A stretch of DNA of 35,579 nucleotides, from assembly GCA_031177865.1 (NCBI GenBank), contig JAPSKD010000012.1, positions 1,142-36,720 of the forward strand. Reading direction: 5' to 3'. This stretch comes from Bacillus sp. (in: firmicutes). GTDB taxonomy: Bacteria; Bacillota; Bacilli; Bacillales; Cytobacillaceae. Of this stretch, positions 1 through 6,549 are shown one piece after another. The position numbers and the translations under genes are program-made. The notes beneath the pieces were generated by a model that saw only the letters and a list, made by a program, of their open reading frames with translations, was not told where the DNA came from and searched no databases. Position 1 is the first letter of the stretch. Every line of letters starts with the position of its first letter.

Positions 1-2
1 GT

Positions 3-1145
3 CCTCGGACCGTCCTGGCCATGGTTCCAGCTGAGCGCGAGGATTTTGACCGACATAAATATTTGTTCAATGTTGAAAACGGCATAGTGGATTTGAAGAC
101 AGGGAAGCTGCAACCGCATGATCGTGACCTCAGCTTAACTAAAATCACCAACATTGCATTTGATGAAAATGCGAAGTGTCCTGAATGGAATAATTTCTTA
201 GACCAAATTTTCCAAGGTGATAAAGAACTGGTTGAATACATGCAGCGTTTGATTGGATATTCTCTCACTGGAGAAATCACAGAGCAAATCATGGTCTTTC
301 TAATCGGTGGGGGGTCCAACGGTAAATCAACTTTCATCAATACGATTAAGGACCTCATGGGCGAATATGGGAAGCAAGCCAAATCAGATACATTCATCAA
401 GAAAAAAGAAACTGGCGCCAATAATGATATTGCCAGATTAGTAGGATCTCGCTTTGTTTCTGCCATTGAAAGTGAAGATGGGGAGCAATTGTCAGAAGCC
501 TTCGTAAAGCAAATAACAGGCGGTGAGCCAGTGCTGGCCCGTTTCCTAAGACAAGAATATTTTGAGTTCATACCAGAATTTAAAGTGTTCTTCACCACAA
601 ACCATAAGCCGGTTATCAAAGGTGTAGACGAAGGGATCTGGCGAAGGATTCGCTTAATTCCATTTAATCTGCAGCTACCAAAAGAAAAGCGCGATAAGAA
701 GCTCCCTGAAAAGTTAAGCCTGGAAATGCCCGGGATTTTGAATTGGGCCATTGAGGGTTGCATGAAGTGGCAGCAGTCGGGGCTGAATGATCCAGCAAGT
801 GTTATGAAGGCTACCGGAGATTATAAAGAAGAAATGGATATCCTCGGACCATTTATATTCGAATGTTGCTTCAAACAAATAAATGCACAAATTGAAGCGA
901 AAGAGCTTTATGAGGTTTATGCAAATTGGTGTTTTAAAAATGGTGAACACCAGTTAAAAAATCGAGCATTCTATCGAATTTTAGAATCGCAAGGTTTTAA
1001 GAGAGAACGAGGTAATAGAAATAAGTATTTCATCAAAGGTGTTACTTTAGTGGAGCGAAAAAATACTTTTTTTCAGCAAAAGTTACTGAATAATGATGAA
1101 ATCGACGAAAGTGTTACTAAAAGTAACACATTCAAAATCACTTAA
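3..1145 (+). CDS. Phage/plasmid primase-helicase, P4/D5 family (5' end cut by window edge)
   Basis: This is the C-terminal part of a phage replication protein that opens and primes DNA. The frame is open to the left edge, and the first ATG at 21 is internal, so the N-terminal primase part lies outside the window. A Walker A loop GGGSNGKST is visible near residue 97 counted from that ATG. The sensor segment FFTTNHKP and the following WRRIRLIPF are typical of superfamily 3 helicases of the D5/P4 class. The last part (about residue 270 on) looks like the winged-helix tail of the family. The 3' end of the gene already contains several GTTACT/AGTAAC repeats that continue into the AT-rich region downstream, which suggests an origin beside its own helicase. 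Family call is firm; N-terminal content is unknown. Confidence 0.93.
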   Translation, partial: PRTVLAMVPAEREDFDRHKYLFNVENGIVDLKTGKLQPHDRDLSLTKITNIAFDENAKCPEWNNFLDQIFQGDKELVEYMQRLIGYSLTGEITEQIMVFLIGGGSNGKSTFINTIKDLMGEYGKQAKSDTFIKKKETGANNDIARLVGSRFVSAIESEDGEQLSEAFVKQITGGEPVLARFLRQEYFEFIPEFKVFFTTNHKPVIKGVDEGIWRRIRLIPFNLQLPKEKRDKKLPEKLSLEMPGILNWAIEGCMKWQQSGLNDPASVMKATGDYKEEMDILGPFIFECCFKQINAQIEAKELYEVYANWCFKNGEHQLKNRAFYRILESQGFKRERGNRNKYFIKGVTLVERKNTFFQQKLLNNDEIDESVTKSNTFKIT

Positions 1146-1390
1146 AAACCTTATGTATCAAGGGTTTGAGATGCTTTTTAAATTTATTTTTTACTTTTGT
1201 TACTAAATATATATATAAACAAAAAAATAATATATATATATAAGTACTTTATTAGGAGCGTTAATGCTCAAAATAGGTAATAAAAGTAACTGATTGGCTT
1301 CGAACCCTTGGGGCTGTAAGGCTGAAAGGTGTTACTTTTTAGTAATACATGCTAATTTTCGGCTGTTTTCCGTAACACTTTTAGTAGTTT
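1041..1390. repeat. GTTACT/AGTAAC repeat cluster with AT-rich tract; candidate origin region
   Basis: At least eight copies of GTTACT or its complement occur in about 350 bp. They start at 1041, 1082, 1113, 1122, 1199, 1285 and 1331, with partial copies near 1341 and 1372. A perfect palindrome of two 8-bp arms around AAA lies at 1111-1129 and an imperfect one at 1329-1346. Between them is a nearly pure A/T tract at about 1196-1256 with alternating TA runs. Repeats bracketing an AT-rich tract directly after the replicative helicase gene fit a phage origin with an unwinding element. Origin function is inference. The stretch between the primase stop and 1412 holds no gene. Confidence 0.5.
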
Positions 1391-1411
1391 TTGATAACAG
1401 AGGTGATAGAT

Positions 1412-1834
1412 TTGCAAGTTTTAATGATACTCAGTCAAATTTGGAAATCAGGTGCAAATATCTATCTTGATATTGAAGATCGGGTTGCAATAAAAAATCA
1501 AAATTTGATTCCAGCAGAAGTAATGCAAGCTGCTGAACAGAATTTCCAATCAATTGATGCCTGGTTTAAATCATGGAAGGATGCCAGCAATGAAAAAGTC
1601 ACTCTTATGAAGATGGTCCATCAAATCTGTGGATGGCAAGAAAATGAAAAATTGCAGGAGTGGATAATCGAAGATACAAAATCACTTGATCTATTCATGG
1701 ATTGGTTGAATCTCCTAGCTAATAACGGCTGGAAAGATGTCTATGAGGATTACAGGCAATTTGAAAATGGTGAATCTAATGTAATAGCACATAAATTGTA
1801 TGTACGTGCCGTTACATATTCGAAGAAGGTGTAA
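1412..1834 (+). CDS. Hypothetical phage protein with TubC-N-like N-terminus
   Basis: A 140-residue protein of unknown function. The start chosen is TTG 1412 because an AGAGGTGAT ribosome site lies at 1400-1408; the upstream TTG at 1391 has none. The first 50 residues follow the pattern of the TubC N-terminal docking domain as often annotated in phage and mobile-element proteins: a short helix, then a Gly-containing turn with I-Y-L-D, then N-L-I-P-A-E-V and a helix. In these elements the role of that domain is not known. The rest is acidic and rich in tryptophan and helix formers. It lies 3 bp before the ERCC4 nuclease gene, so the two are probably co-translated in the replication operon. Confidence 0.7.
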   Translation: MQVLMILSQIWKSGANIYLDIEDRVAIKNQNLIPAEVMQAAEQNFQSIDAWFKSWKDASNEKVTLMKMVHQICGWQENEKLQEWIIEDTKSLDLFMDWLNLLANNGWKDVYEDYRQFENGESNVIAHKLYVRAVTYSKKV

Positions 1835-1837
1835 ATA

Positions 1838-2377
1838 ATGATCTCCTATCATTACTCAGATACAGAACTAAATAAAATCCTTAAAACACTAACCATTGTT
1901 GTAGACACTCGTGAGAATGTAAATGGCCATATACTCAATTATTTGCGCCAGAAGGATATACCGATAAAAATTCAAAAATTAGATACCGGTGATTATGGCT
2001 GCATGATTCCGAAGAATGAAGAGCTGGGAATAACCCGGGACATATTTTTAAAAAGCAGGGTGGAACGAAAAGCCCATATGGATGAAATTACAGGGAATCT
2101 CCAGAAGGATACTCAAACAGCTTTTGAAAATGAATTAATCAGATCTAAAGACATTCCCTTTACTTTAATTGTGGAAGACCTCCATGGTTACGAAAAAATG
2201 CTGAAAGGTGAGTATCGATCCAAATATAACCCAATGGCATTGCTCGGCAGGCTTAATACTTTTAAAGCCAAATACAATTTTGAAATCGTGTACTTAGATC
2301 AGAAATATAGTGGCAATTGGATCTATCACCATTTCTATTACCAGGCGAAACATTATCTTAGGACAGGTGTTTTTTGA
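1838..2377 (+). CDS. ERCC4-domain nuclease
   Basis: A 179-residue protein with the ERCC4/XPF-type restriction-like nuclease fold. Visible motifs in order are VVDTREN (about residue 22), KLDTGDY (about 48) and VERKAHMDEI (about 75). The D and E-R-K residues match the GDxnERKxxxD metal-binding site of the family. Phage members of this family act on branched or recombining DNA near replication genes; the exact substrate here is not visible. Length is normal for the phage stand-alone form. It follows the TubC-like gene by 3 bp. Confidence 0.88.
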   Translation: MISYHYSDTELNKILKTLTIVVDTRENVNGHILNYLRQKDIPIKIQKLDTGDYGCMIPKNEELGITRDIFLKSRVERKAHMDEITGNLQKDTQTAFENELIRSKDIPFTLIVEDLHGYEKMLKGEYRSKYNPMALLGRLNTFKAKYNFEIVYLDQKYSGNWIYHHFYYQAKHYLRTGVF

Positions 2378-2403
2378 ACCTAACCTGAAAGTGGGGATAA
2401 GTT

Positions 2404-2646
2404 GTGGATAAATTATCAGAAATTAAAGCTAATTTAAAACGCGGCCGGCTACCTTTAAGGGATATTCATTGGATGGTAACGGAAATTGAAAATCAAAGAA
2501 TGATAAATAAAGAGCTTAAGCAAAAATCTCGCTATAAAAACTATATGGACATGGCTAAAGAAAATCTTGCACTGGAAGAAGGTTTAAAACGGACACGGGC
2601 CCAACGGGATTATTATAAAAACCAATTAAATAAGCTCGGGGTGTGA
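2404..2646 (+). CDS. Small coiled-coil phage protein
   Basis: An 80-residue, very basic and helical protein with no recognised family. It starts with GTG 2404 preceded by a purine-rich GTGGGGATAAG. Residues about 25-75 are mainly K, E, L, R and Q and would form a coiled coil. The start codon is overlapped by TGTGGATAA (2403-2411), a perfect DnaA box on the complementary strand. It is in line with the replication genes on both sides, so a replication accessory role is possible but not shown. Confidence 0.65.
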   Translation: MDKLSEIKANLKRGRLPLRDIHWMVTEIENQRMINKELKQKSRYKNYMDMAKENLALEEGLKRTRAQRDYYKNQLNKLGV

Positions 2647-2651
2647 AAATA

Positions 2652-2804
2652 ATGTACTCGTCCTTCTGCCCAAAGTGTAAATATGTTGTCTACTCAAGTA
2701 AACGAGCATCTATGAAGGATAAATACAAATTTAAATGCACTTGTGGATGTGACTATGTTCTCCATTCTAAGTTTGCTAGGAAGAATGATATTAACCGCGA
2801 ATGA
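2652..2804 (+). CDS. 50-residue zinc-ribbon-like peptide
   Basis: A short gene starting at ATG 2652, five bases after the preceding stop. It encodes 50 residues with a C-P-K-C knuckle near residue 6 and a C-T-C-G-C knuckle near residue 33, spaced as in a small zinc ribbon. The remainder is basic. Such peptides are common in phage early operons and may bind nucleic acid or protein. Its stop overlaps the ATG at 2801. Function unknown. Confidence 0.6.
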   Translation: MYSSFCPKCKYVVYSSKRASMKDKYKFKCTCGCDYVLHSKFARKNDINRE

Positions 2805-2839
2805 CAAGAAAAAGGATATTAATTAGGGGGAAATTTACA

Positions 2840-3166
2840 ATGGCAAAAGTACAACTTAATCAAAAGGAACAACATTACGCAGATACACGCGAGGAAGCAG
2901 AGGAAATTGTTTCAGCTGCTAAAGAAAATGACAATCTTCAAATGCATAAAATCACCGAGAAATATAACAAGTACGGTCAGTATTTCTTAATTGATTTAAC
3001 TTATGCCTATCAAACTCCTAAAGAAGTAATGGAGAGTCGTCCACAAAGTGATAGTGTACCAGAAGGTCAAATGAGCATTGAAGATGACCATGAAGGCATT
3101 GAGTATTCTGTGGATGGCAATGGAACTGTGAATGTCCCAGAAGGTAGGTTGAATAATGGTCAATAA
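2840..3166 (+). CDS. Hypothetical phage protein
   Basis: A 108-residue protein not matched to a known family. The frame opens earlier at 2801, but ATG 2840 is chosen because TTAGGGGGAAA lies directly upstream. The N-terminal 60 residues mix helix and strand and contain Y-A-D-T-R-E-E-A-E-E-I, which resembles small phage proteins that pack an alpha/beta fold. The C-terminal 35 residues are acidic and probably disordered. It sits in the early operon and overlaps the next small gene by 11 bp. Confidence 0.65.
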   Translation: MAKVQLNQKEQHYADTREEAEEIVSAAKENDNLQMHKITEKYNKYGQYFLIDLTYAYQTPKEVMESRPQSDSVPEGQMSIEDDHEGIEYSVDGNGTVNVPEGRLNNGQ

Positions 3167-3275
3167 AACTAAACAGAAAAGGCGGTTGGGCAAAGCCCTT
3201 GCCCGTCGTCGTAAAGAACGATTAGCAAGGGCTTGGAGAAATTTATTTGTATCAGCTGGTGTACTGAAAGGATAA
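3156..3275 (+). CDS. 39-residue basic peptide
   Basis: A very short gene overlapping the 3' end of the preceding one. It encodes 39 residues, about a third of them K or R, with the run A-R-R-R-K-E-R-L-A-R-A-W. This would be a charged amphipathic helix, as in small nucleic-acid-binding or chaperone-like phage peptides. The overlap suggests coupled translation. The function is unknown and the call rests on overlap and composition only. Confidence 0.45.
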   Translation: MVNKTKQKRRLGKALARRRKERLARAWRNLFVSAGVLKG

Positions 3276-3294
3276 ACAAAATTTGTATTATGTT

Positions 3295-3519
3295 TCATAG
3301 GAATAAAACAAATAAAACCATCAAGCAAATCAATGTAATTCCATAACTTTTCTTAATTCTACGATTGGTTCCAGGAATCTTTTTTATTAAGTAATAAATT
3401 GGAATCATAAGTAAAATAGGAAGAAAAATCTTTGCATAATATGAGAGGTTTTCAATGCTTACAAATATCTTACCAATAATCAAAAATGGAATAAAAGTTA
3501 GAAAATAGGCAAGTGACAC
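3295..3519 (-). CDS. Small membrane protein, opposite strand
   Basis: A protein of about 74 residues on the strand opposite to the phage operon. GTG at 3519 is preferred to GTG at 3528 because AAGGTG sits eight bases upstream of the former. It has two or three hydrophobic segments: residues about 3-17, 28-42 and a last one at the C-terminus. A short basic stretch I-P-G-T-N-R-R-I-K-K lies before the last segment. No family is recognised. It is one of four small minus-strand genes scattered through this early region, three of them for membrane proteins. Confidence 0.5.
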   Translation of the reverse strand: MSLAYFLTFIPFLIIGKIFVSIENLSYYAKIFLPILLMIPIYYLIKKIPGTNRRIKKSYGITLICLMVLFVLFL

Positions 3520-3603
3520 CTTTATCACACCTTGTTTTTTCTAAATTATACCAATGGATCGAGTGAAAACACAAGAATTATAAGTTTCCCGGATGGTGAG
3601 AAA

Positions 3604-3873
3604 ATGAAGCAATTAGACTTATTCTCCTTCGCCCTAGAAGTTCAGATTATTGATCTAAAACAGGGCGAGGAGATGGAATTTTTCAAAGGGAAGGAACGGT
3701 TGCTGATTAGGAAGCATGAGAAATATAAGGGCGCATGTTTTTATCAGGGCCCACGCTTCTCAGGCTATGCCCTTCACATTGATAAAAAAGGTATATCTGG
3801 TGGATTAGATATCTTTGTAGCAAATATTGATCGATGGCTGGATGGCCGGGGCTGGAATGAAACAAAAGATTAA
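3604..3873 (+). CDS. Hypothetical phage protein, 89 residues
   Basis: The start is set at ATG 3604, where GGTGAG lies just upstream; the open frame reaches back to 3532 without a ribosome site. The product begins M-K-Q-L-D-L-F-S-F-A and is a mixed alpha/beta protein ending in R-W-L-D-G-R-G-W-N. I do not recognise a family. It lies head-on to the minus-strand membrane gene and is separated from the next plus-strand gene by another minus-strand insert. Confidence 0.55.
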   Translation: MKQLDLFSFALEVQIIDLKQGEEMEFFKGKERLLIRKHEKYKGACFYQGPRFSGYALHIDKKGISGGLDIFVANIDRWLDGRGWNETKD

Positions 3874-3913
3874 ATACAATTTGTAGTGAAGAACAAGGCA
3901 ACCAGATTTGACA

Positions 3914-3922
3914 TGTGGATAA
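3914..3922 (-). promoter_or_regulatory. Perfect DnaA box
   Basis: TGTGGATAA on this strand reads TTATCCACA on the other, the consensus DnaA box. A second perfect copy is at 2403-2411. Single boxes arise by chance in AT-rich DNA, so a role in replication is only possible. Confidence 0.25.
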
Positions 3923-3972
3923 TTTCAGAAAGTTGCCATGTTCGAATTTAAGTTATTCCATGTTTCGAAGTT

Positions 3973-4398
3973 TTAAGATTTAGCTACCTTACGTTTTCTC
4001 AAATAAAACAAAATATGGAAGTATGTATAGACGGGTATTGAAAAAGTAATAAAGGAAACTACATTTCTACTATAAGAAGGGACCAAAAGATTCACTGCAA
4101 TTGCTGATAAAGTAAATAAAAGTAATTGTATTAAATAAGAATTGAATCCAAAGGGTACTTTTGTTTTTGAATTAAGGGCATCAATTATTAAAGTAACAGG
4201 GATTCCTAAAATGATGTAAACAGGAATTGAAAAAGTCGAAAGAAAATATACTTCTCCCCAAAAATCAAGTTCTCCTTCGTAGGGGTCACGCTCTACCATT
4301 AGAATGTCAACTATTCCAATAAATATAGCTGCTACGGGAGAAGAAATTAAAATAGCAAGTAGCATTAAAAGAAGTTTTTTCAGAAATTTTTTCAACAT
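3973..4398 (-). CDS. Four-segment membrane protein, opposite strand
   Basis: About 141 residues. GAGGTG lies a few bases upstream of ATG 4398; TTG 4395 is an alternative start with better spacing. Hydrophobic segments are visible at roughly residues 7-30, 48-68, 82-103 and 107-128, with K-R-K at the C-terminus, so four membrane spans are likely. The second span reads Y-I-I-L-G-I-P-V-T-L-I-I-D, loosely like the UPF0715 membrane proteins of Bacillus and its phages; this match is from memory and weak. The upstream region has a TATATT -10-like box on the minus strand, so it may be transcribed separately from the lytic operon, for example in the lysogen. Confidence 0.6.
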   Translation of the reverse strand: MLKKFLKKLLLMLLAILISSPVAAIFIGIVDILMVERDPYEGELDFWGEVYFLSTFSIPVYIILGIPVTLIIDALNSKTKVPFGFNSYLIQLLLFTLSAIAVNLLVPSYSRNVVSFITFSIPVYTYFHILFYLRKRKVAKS

Positions 4399-4513
4399 AA
4401 ACACCTCAAGTAAAATATAACACTATCGAAATAGTCTTTACTATATTTTTGGAAAAAATGAAGAATATGTATATCTGAAACATATGAGTAAAGGAATTTC
4501 CTAAATAATAGGG

Positions 4514-4759
4514 GTGAGATCAATAGGGTGTTCAGCATTTATTAAAAATCGTTGTTCGGTTACTGGTGACAGTTGCATGTTCTTGGTTCCAAATAGCAAG
4601 TCGTGTGCTGAAATGTTCGGGGAAGGACCTGATGCAGATTCAGATAAATGCGAGGATTGTATTAATTTCTTCCTCCAAGATAACAAAAGGTGTTGTAAAA
4701 GAGAGCCATTAAAATTCTCTGATGGGGAATTGATCAAATCAAAGTTTATTGAAGACTGA
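4514..4759 (+). CDS. Cysteine-rich small protein
   Basis: About 78-81 residues with nine cysteines in pairs typical of metal binding: G-C near the N-terminus, then R-C-S-V-T-G-D-S-C, S-C-A-E, K-C-E-D-C and R-C-C-K. No named family is recognised. GTG 4514 is only two bases from the purine run AGGGG. By spacing, the in-frame ATA at 4523 would fit that ribosome site better, so the start is uncertain. It is on the phage strand between two minus-strand membrane genes. A zinc-binding role is inference. Confidence 0.6.
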   Translation: MRSIGCSAFIKNRCSVTGDSCMFLVPNSKSCAEMFGEGPDADSDKCEDCINFFLQDNKRCCKREPLKFSDGELIKSKFIED

Positions 4760-4808
4760 GTAACATGCTGTGGGGCATTCAGCAAAGCGACAAAATAAGC
4801 AGCGAGTT

Positions 4809-4937
4809 TCATTTACCTTTTTTCTCAGCCCTGAAAACCCAAGCAACTATTAACAGCCAAAAAAAAGCCAATATAAAAGGAATCGCCCCTACGAAATAAA
4901 CATTTGTAAAAGTATATTTATCAATCCAGTTAAGCAT
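4809..4937 (-). CDS. 42-residue single-span membrane peptide, opposite strand
   Basis: The frame opens earlier (5009), but ATG 4937 has a clear GGGGTGAT five bases upstream and is taken as the start. The product has one hydrophobic segment (about residues 13-33, F-V-G-A-I-P-F-I-L-A-F-F-W-L-L) followed by R-A-E-K-K-G-K, which places the short tail in the cytoplasm. Peptides of this kind are often host-modifying or regulatory. No family is recognised. Confidence 0.5.
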   Translation of the reverse strand: MLNWIDKYTFTNVYFVGAIPFILAFFWLLIVAWVFRAEKKGK

Positions 4938-5082
4938 AGTATCACCCCAGGGGAATGCGAGCAAGGACCTAATTGAGGCGATCTCTGACAAGAGATTGGC
5001 CTTGCTCATGCAGTTAGTTTTCCCAGGTTAAATTGCTTTATGCATTCTTGACGCAAAATGTGTATTGAGAAAGGGGGGAAAA

Positions 5083-5250
5083 ATGAGAATTTATCTAGTT
5101 GAGAGAAATGATGATAAGGTTGATTGGGATGAATACGACAAGGTTGTTGTAAAGGCAAATAATGAGGAAAACGCAAAGAAAATAGCTTCTGATTATGCGT
5201 ATGGTTTTGATGAACCTGATGTGACAGTTTACAGAAGTGCACTTGGATGA
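5083..5250 (+). CDS. 55-residue phage protein
   Basis: ATG 5083 follows AAAGGGGGGAAA, one of the strongest ribosome sites in the region. The product starts M-R-I-Y-L-V-E-R-N-D-D and continues W-D-E-Y-D-K-V-V-V-K-A-N-N-E-E-N-A-K-K-I-A. This beta-beta-alpha pattern is common in small phage proteins that give a strand, an acidic turn and an E-E-A/N-A-K-K helix. Function is unknown. It is the last plus-strand gene before the SinI-like peptide on the other strand. Confidence 0.65.
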   Translation: MRIYLVERNDDKVDWDEYDKVVVKANNEENAKKIASDYAYGFDEPDVTVYRSALG

Positions 5251-5307
5251 TATTGAAATTGTACTGGGTAGCTTCTGTGCAGGTTAGTTCAGAGTTCGAT
5301 CATTTAG

Positions 5308-5338
5308 CGAAACAAAATAAGCAAAGTGTTTCGCTGTA
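5308..5338. repeat. Inverted repeat AGCGAAAC / GTTTCGCT
   Basis: Two perfect 8-bp arms separated by about 14 bp lie in a stretch (5251-5368) that holds no gene. No T-run follows, so it is not an intrinsic terminator. It could be an operator near the SinI-like gene, but nothing proves this. Confidence 0.35.
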
Positions 5339-5368
5339 GAGGTAAATTGTTTAAAAGATAACAACCTA

Positions 5369-5494
5369 TTAAGATCTTGAATATTGGTTTAAGAAGATTC
5401 TTAACTCTTCGATTGTTAAGCCAATCTGTTTAGCCTGTAAAATTAATTCTACCCATTCTTCATCTAAATCTTTATTTTCTTGTAGTTTGTTCAT
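5369..5494 (-). CDS. SinI-domain anti-repressor-like peptide
   Basis: A 41-residue gene on the minus strand, starting at ATG 5494 after AAGGAAGG. Residues 10-35 read as the SinI dimerisation domain: L-D-E-E-W-V-E-L-I-L-Q-A-K, then I-G-L-T-I-E-E-L-R-I-F-L. In Bacillus subtilis SinI binds SinR, a repressor of biofilm matrix genes, through this domain; SlrA is a similar small paralogue. Here there is no DNA-binding part, so the peptide would act by binding another protein that carries the domain, either host SinR/SlrR or a phage repressor. Its orientation, against the lytic operon, suggests expression apart from lytic growth. Family call is good; the target is inference. Confidence 0.82.
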   Translation of the reverse strand: MNKLQENKDLDEEWVELILQAKQIGLTIEELRIFLNQYSRS

Positions 5495-5764
5495 TTTTAA
5501 ATTCCTTCCTTTTTAAGTAGTAGTAATTATTATGAGGTGAATTAAGGATTAATTACCAATAGAAACCAATTCGTGATCATCTCTATGGACAAATTATCTA
5601 TTTTTAATGATACAAACCCTTTCTTACAAAACTCTTAAATAAAATAGAAAATTCTGATTTAATAAAAAATTATTACTGAACAGTTCGATCAAGTTCTGCA
5701 GGAAACAAAATGATAGAGGAGTTTATTATAAAAAATGATTGATAGATGACAAATAAAGAACTGG
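5495..5764. other. Intergenic, no complete gene
   Basis: This AT-rich stretch carries the ribosome site of the SinI-like gene on the minus strand. At 5666-5716 there is a short open piece ending in two stops in tandem (TGA TAG), with the sense I-T-E-Q-F-D-Q-V-L-Q-E-T-K. It may be the worn end of a lost gene. Nothing else is supported. Confidence 0.4.
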
Positions 5765-6070
5765 TTGTGTGAGGACTGTACATTTGTTTTCCAAACCTTT
5801 GGTAAAAAGCAAAATGGCAGACCAAGGAAGTATTTCTGTCCCAGTTGTGGTGAGAATATCGCGGTAGTCAAATATGAAGCTGGCCGATTTAATCAAAAAG
5901 GCCCGAAGCGTGTATATCAACCTTGGACGGTTGAAGAAATGAAAGTCATCGAACAGGTGATGAACGGGGAGCTCTTAAAATATCAAGCTGCCATTAAATC
6001 ACTCCTGACTATACCCACTTCTATTTTAACACGGGAGGGATCTAAAGGTGGGGAATCAATTAACTTTTAA
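5765..6070 (+). CDS. Zinc-ribbon protein with uncertain, possibly frameshifted start
   Basis: About 101 residues with C-E-D-C near the start and F-C-P-S-C-G about 25 residues later, a zinc ribbon. A second part, Q-P-W-T-V-E-E-M-K-V-I-E, looks like a small SANT/Myb-type helix. The only in-frame start is TTG 5765, which has no ribosome site. Nineteen bases upstream ATG 5746 opens M-T-N-K-E-L-V-V and hits TGA just where the zinc-ribbon frame begins, so a one-base indel may have split the true N-terminus. The C-terminal 20 residues run into the ArpU gene (22 bp overlap). A DNA- or RNA-binding early regulator is possible. Confidence 0.6.
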   Translation: MCEDCTFVFQTFGKKQNGRPRKYFCPSCGENIAVVKYEAGRFNQKGPKRVYQPWTVEEMKVIEQVMNGELLKYQAAIKSLLTIPTSILTREGSKGGESINF

Positions 6071-6500
6071 TCTACCTGAAATTGATCGGGGAAAGACGAA
6101 AAAAGCTGTTGAAGCTGCGCTTGAAAAATATAGGCTCTATTTACTTACTATTCCAGATGAAAAACTTCCCAAAGTGACAACCACTTATTCAATTGTTCCT
6201 CCAAGTAACACTAATGCATTTCATTCTTTAACAGAAGATATTGCTATTTGTAATGTGGATAGGGAAAGGGAAGCTCAACGTTACTTAGAATGGGTAATCC
6301 GTGGTGTAAACAGATTAACTAAAATTGAACGTGAGATCATTTATAAACGATACTTAGAAGATGAAGAAACATTTGATTATGAAATATATAATGAATTAGT
6401 CCTAAGTGAAAGAAGGTATTATCGACTAAAGGCGAGAATATTTTACAAGCTTGCTTTTCTATTGAAAATAGAGGTTTATAAAACGGATGAACATGCCTAG
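6048..6500 (+). CDS. ArpU-family late transcription regulator
   Basis: A 150-residue protein starting at GTG 6048 after GGGAGGGATCT. The layout matches the ArpU family, which controls packaging and lysis gene expression in phages of Gram-positive bacteria: an N-terminal I-D-R-G-K-T-K-K-A-V-E-A-A-L-E-K-Y-R helix, a middle linker, then a sigma-70 region-4-like part with R-L-T-K-I-E-R-E-I-I-Y-K-R-Y-L and S-E-R-R-Y-Y-R-L-K-A-R. Length is usual for the family. Its likely target is the GGCAG-repeat promoter at 7862-7915, 1.4 kb downstream; in many phages that promoter follows the gene directly, and here one gene has been inserted between them. Confidence 0.9.
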   Translation: MGNQLTFNLPEIDRGKTKKAVEAALEKYRLYLLTIPDEKLPKVTTTYSIVPPSNTNAFHSLTEDIAICNVDREREAQRYLEWVIRGVNRLTKIEREIIYKRYLEDEETFDYEIYNELVLSERRYYRLKARIFYKLAFLLKIEVYKTDEHA

Positions 6501-6549
6501 TGTTCTTCAATTAATGGGTTGCTGTATTAAATGTAAAATGAGGTGTACT

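Noticed and set aside
1041-1390. Repeat cluster considered as a CRISPR array
   Set aside because: The repeats are 6-10 bp with irregular spacing in both orientations and no cas genes are near.
5666-5716. Short frame ending in tandem stops (TGA TAG)
   Set aside because: Only 15 codons without a start. It may be the end of a lost gene, but it is too short to name.
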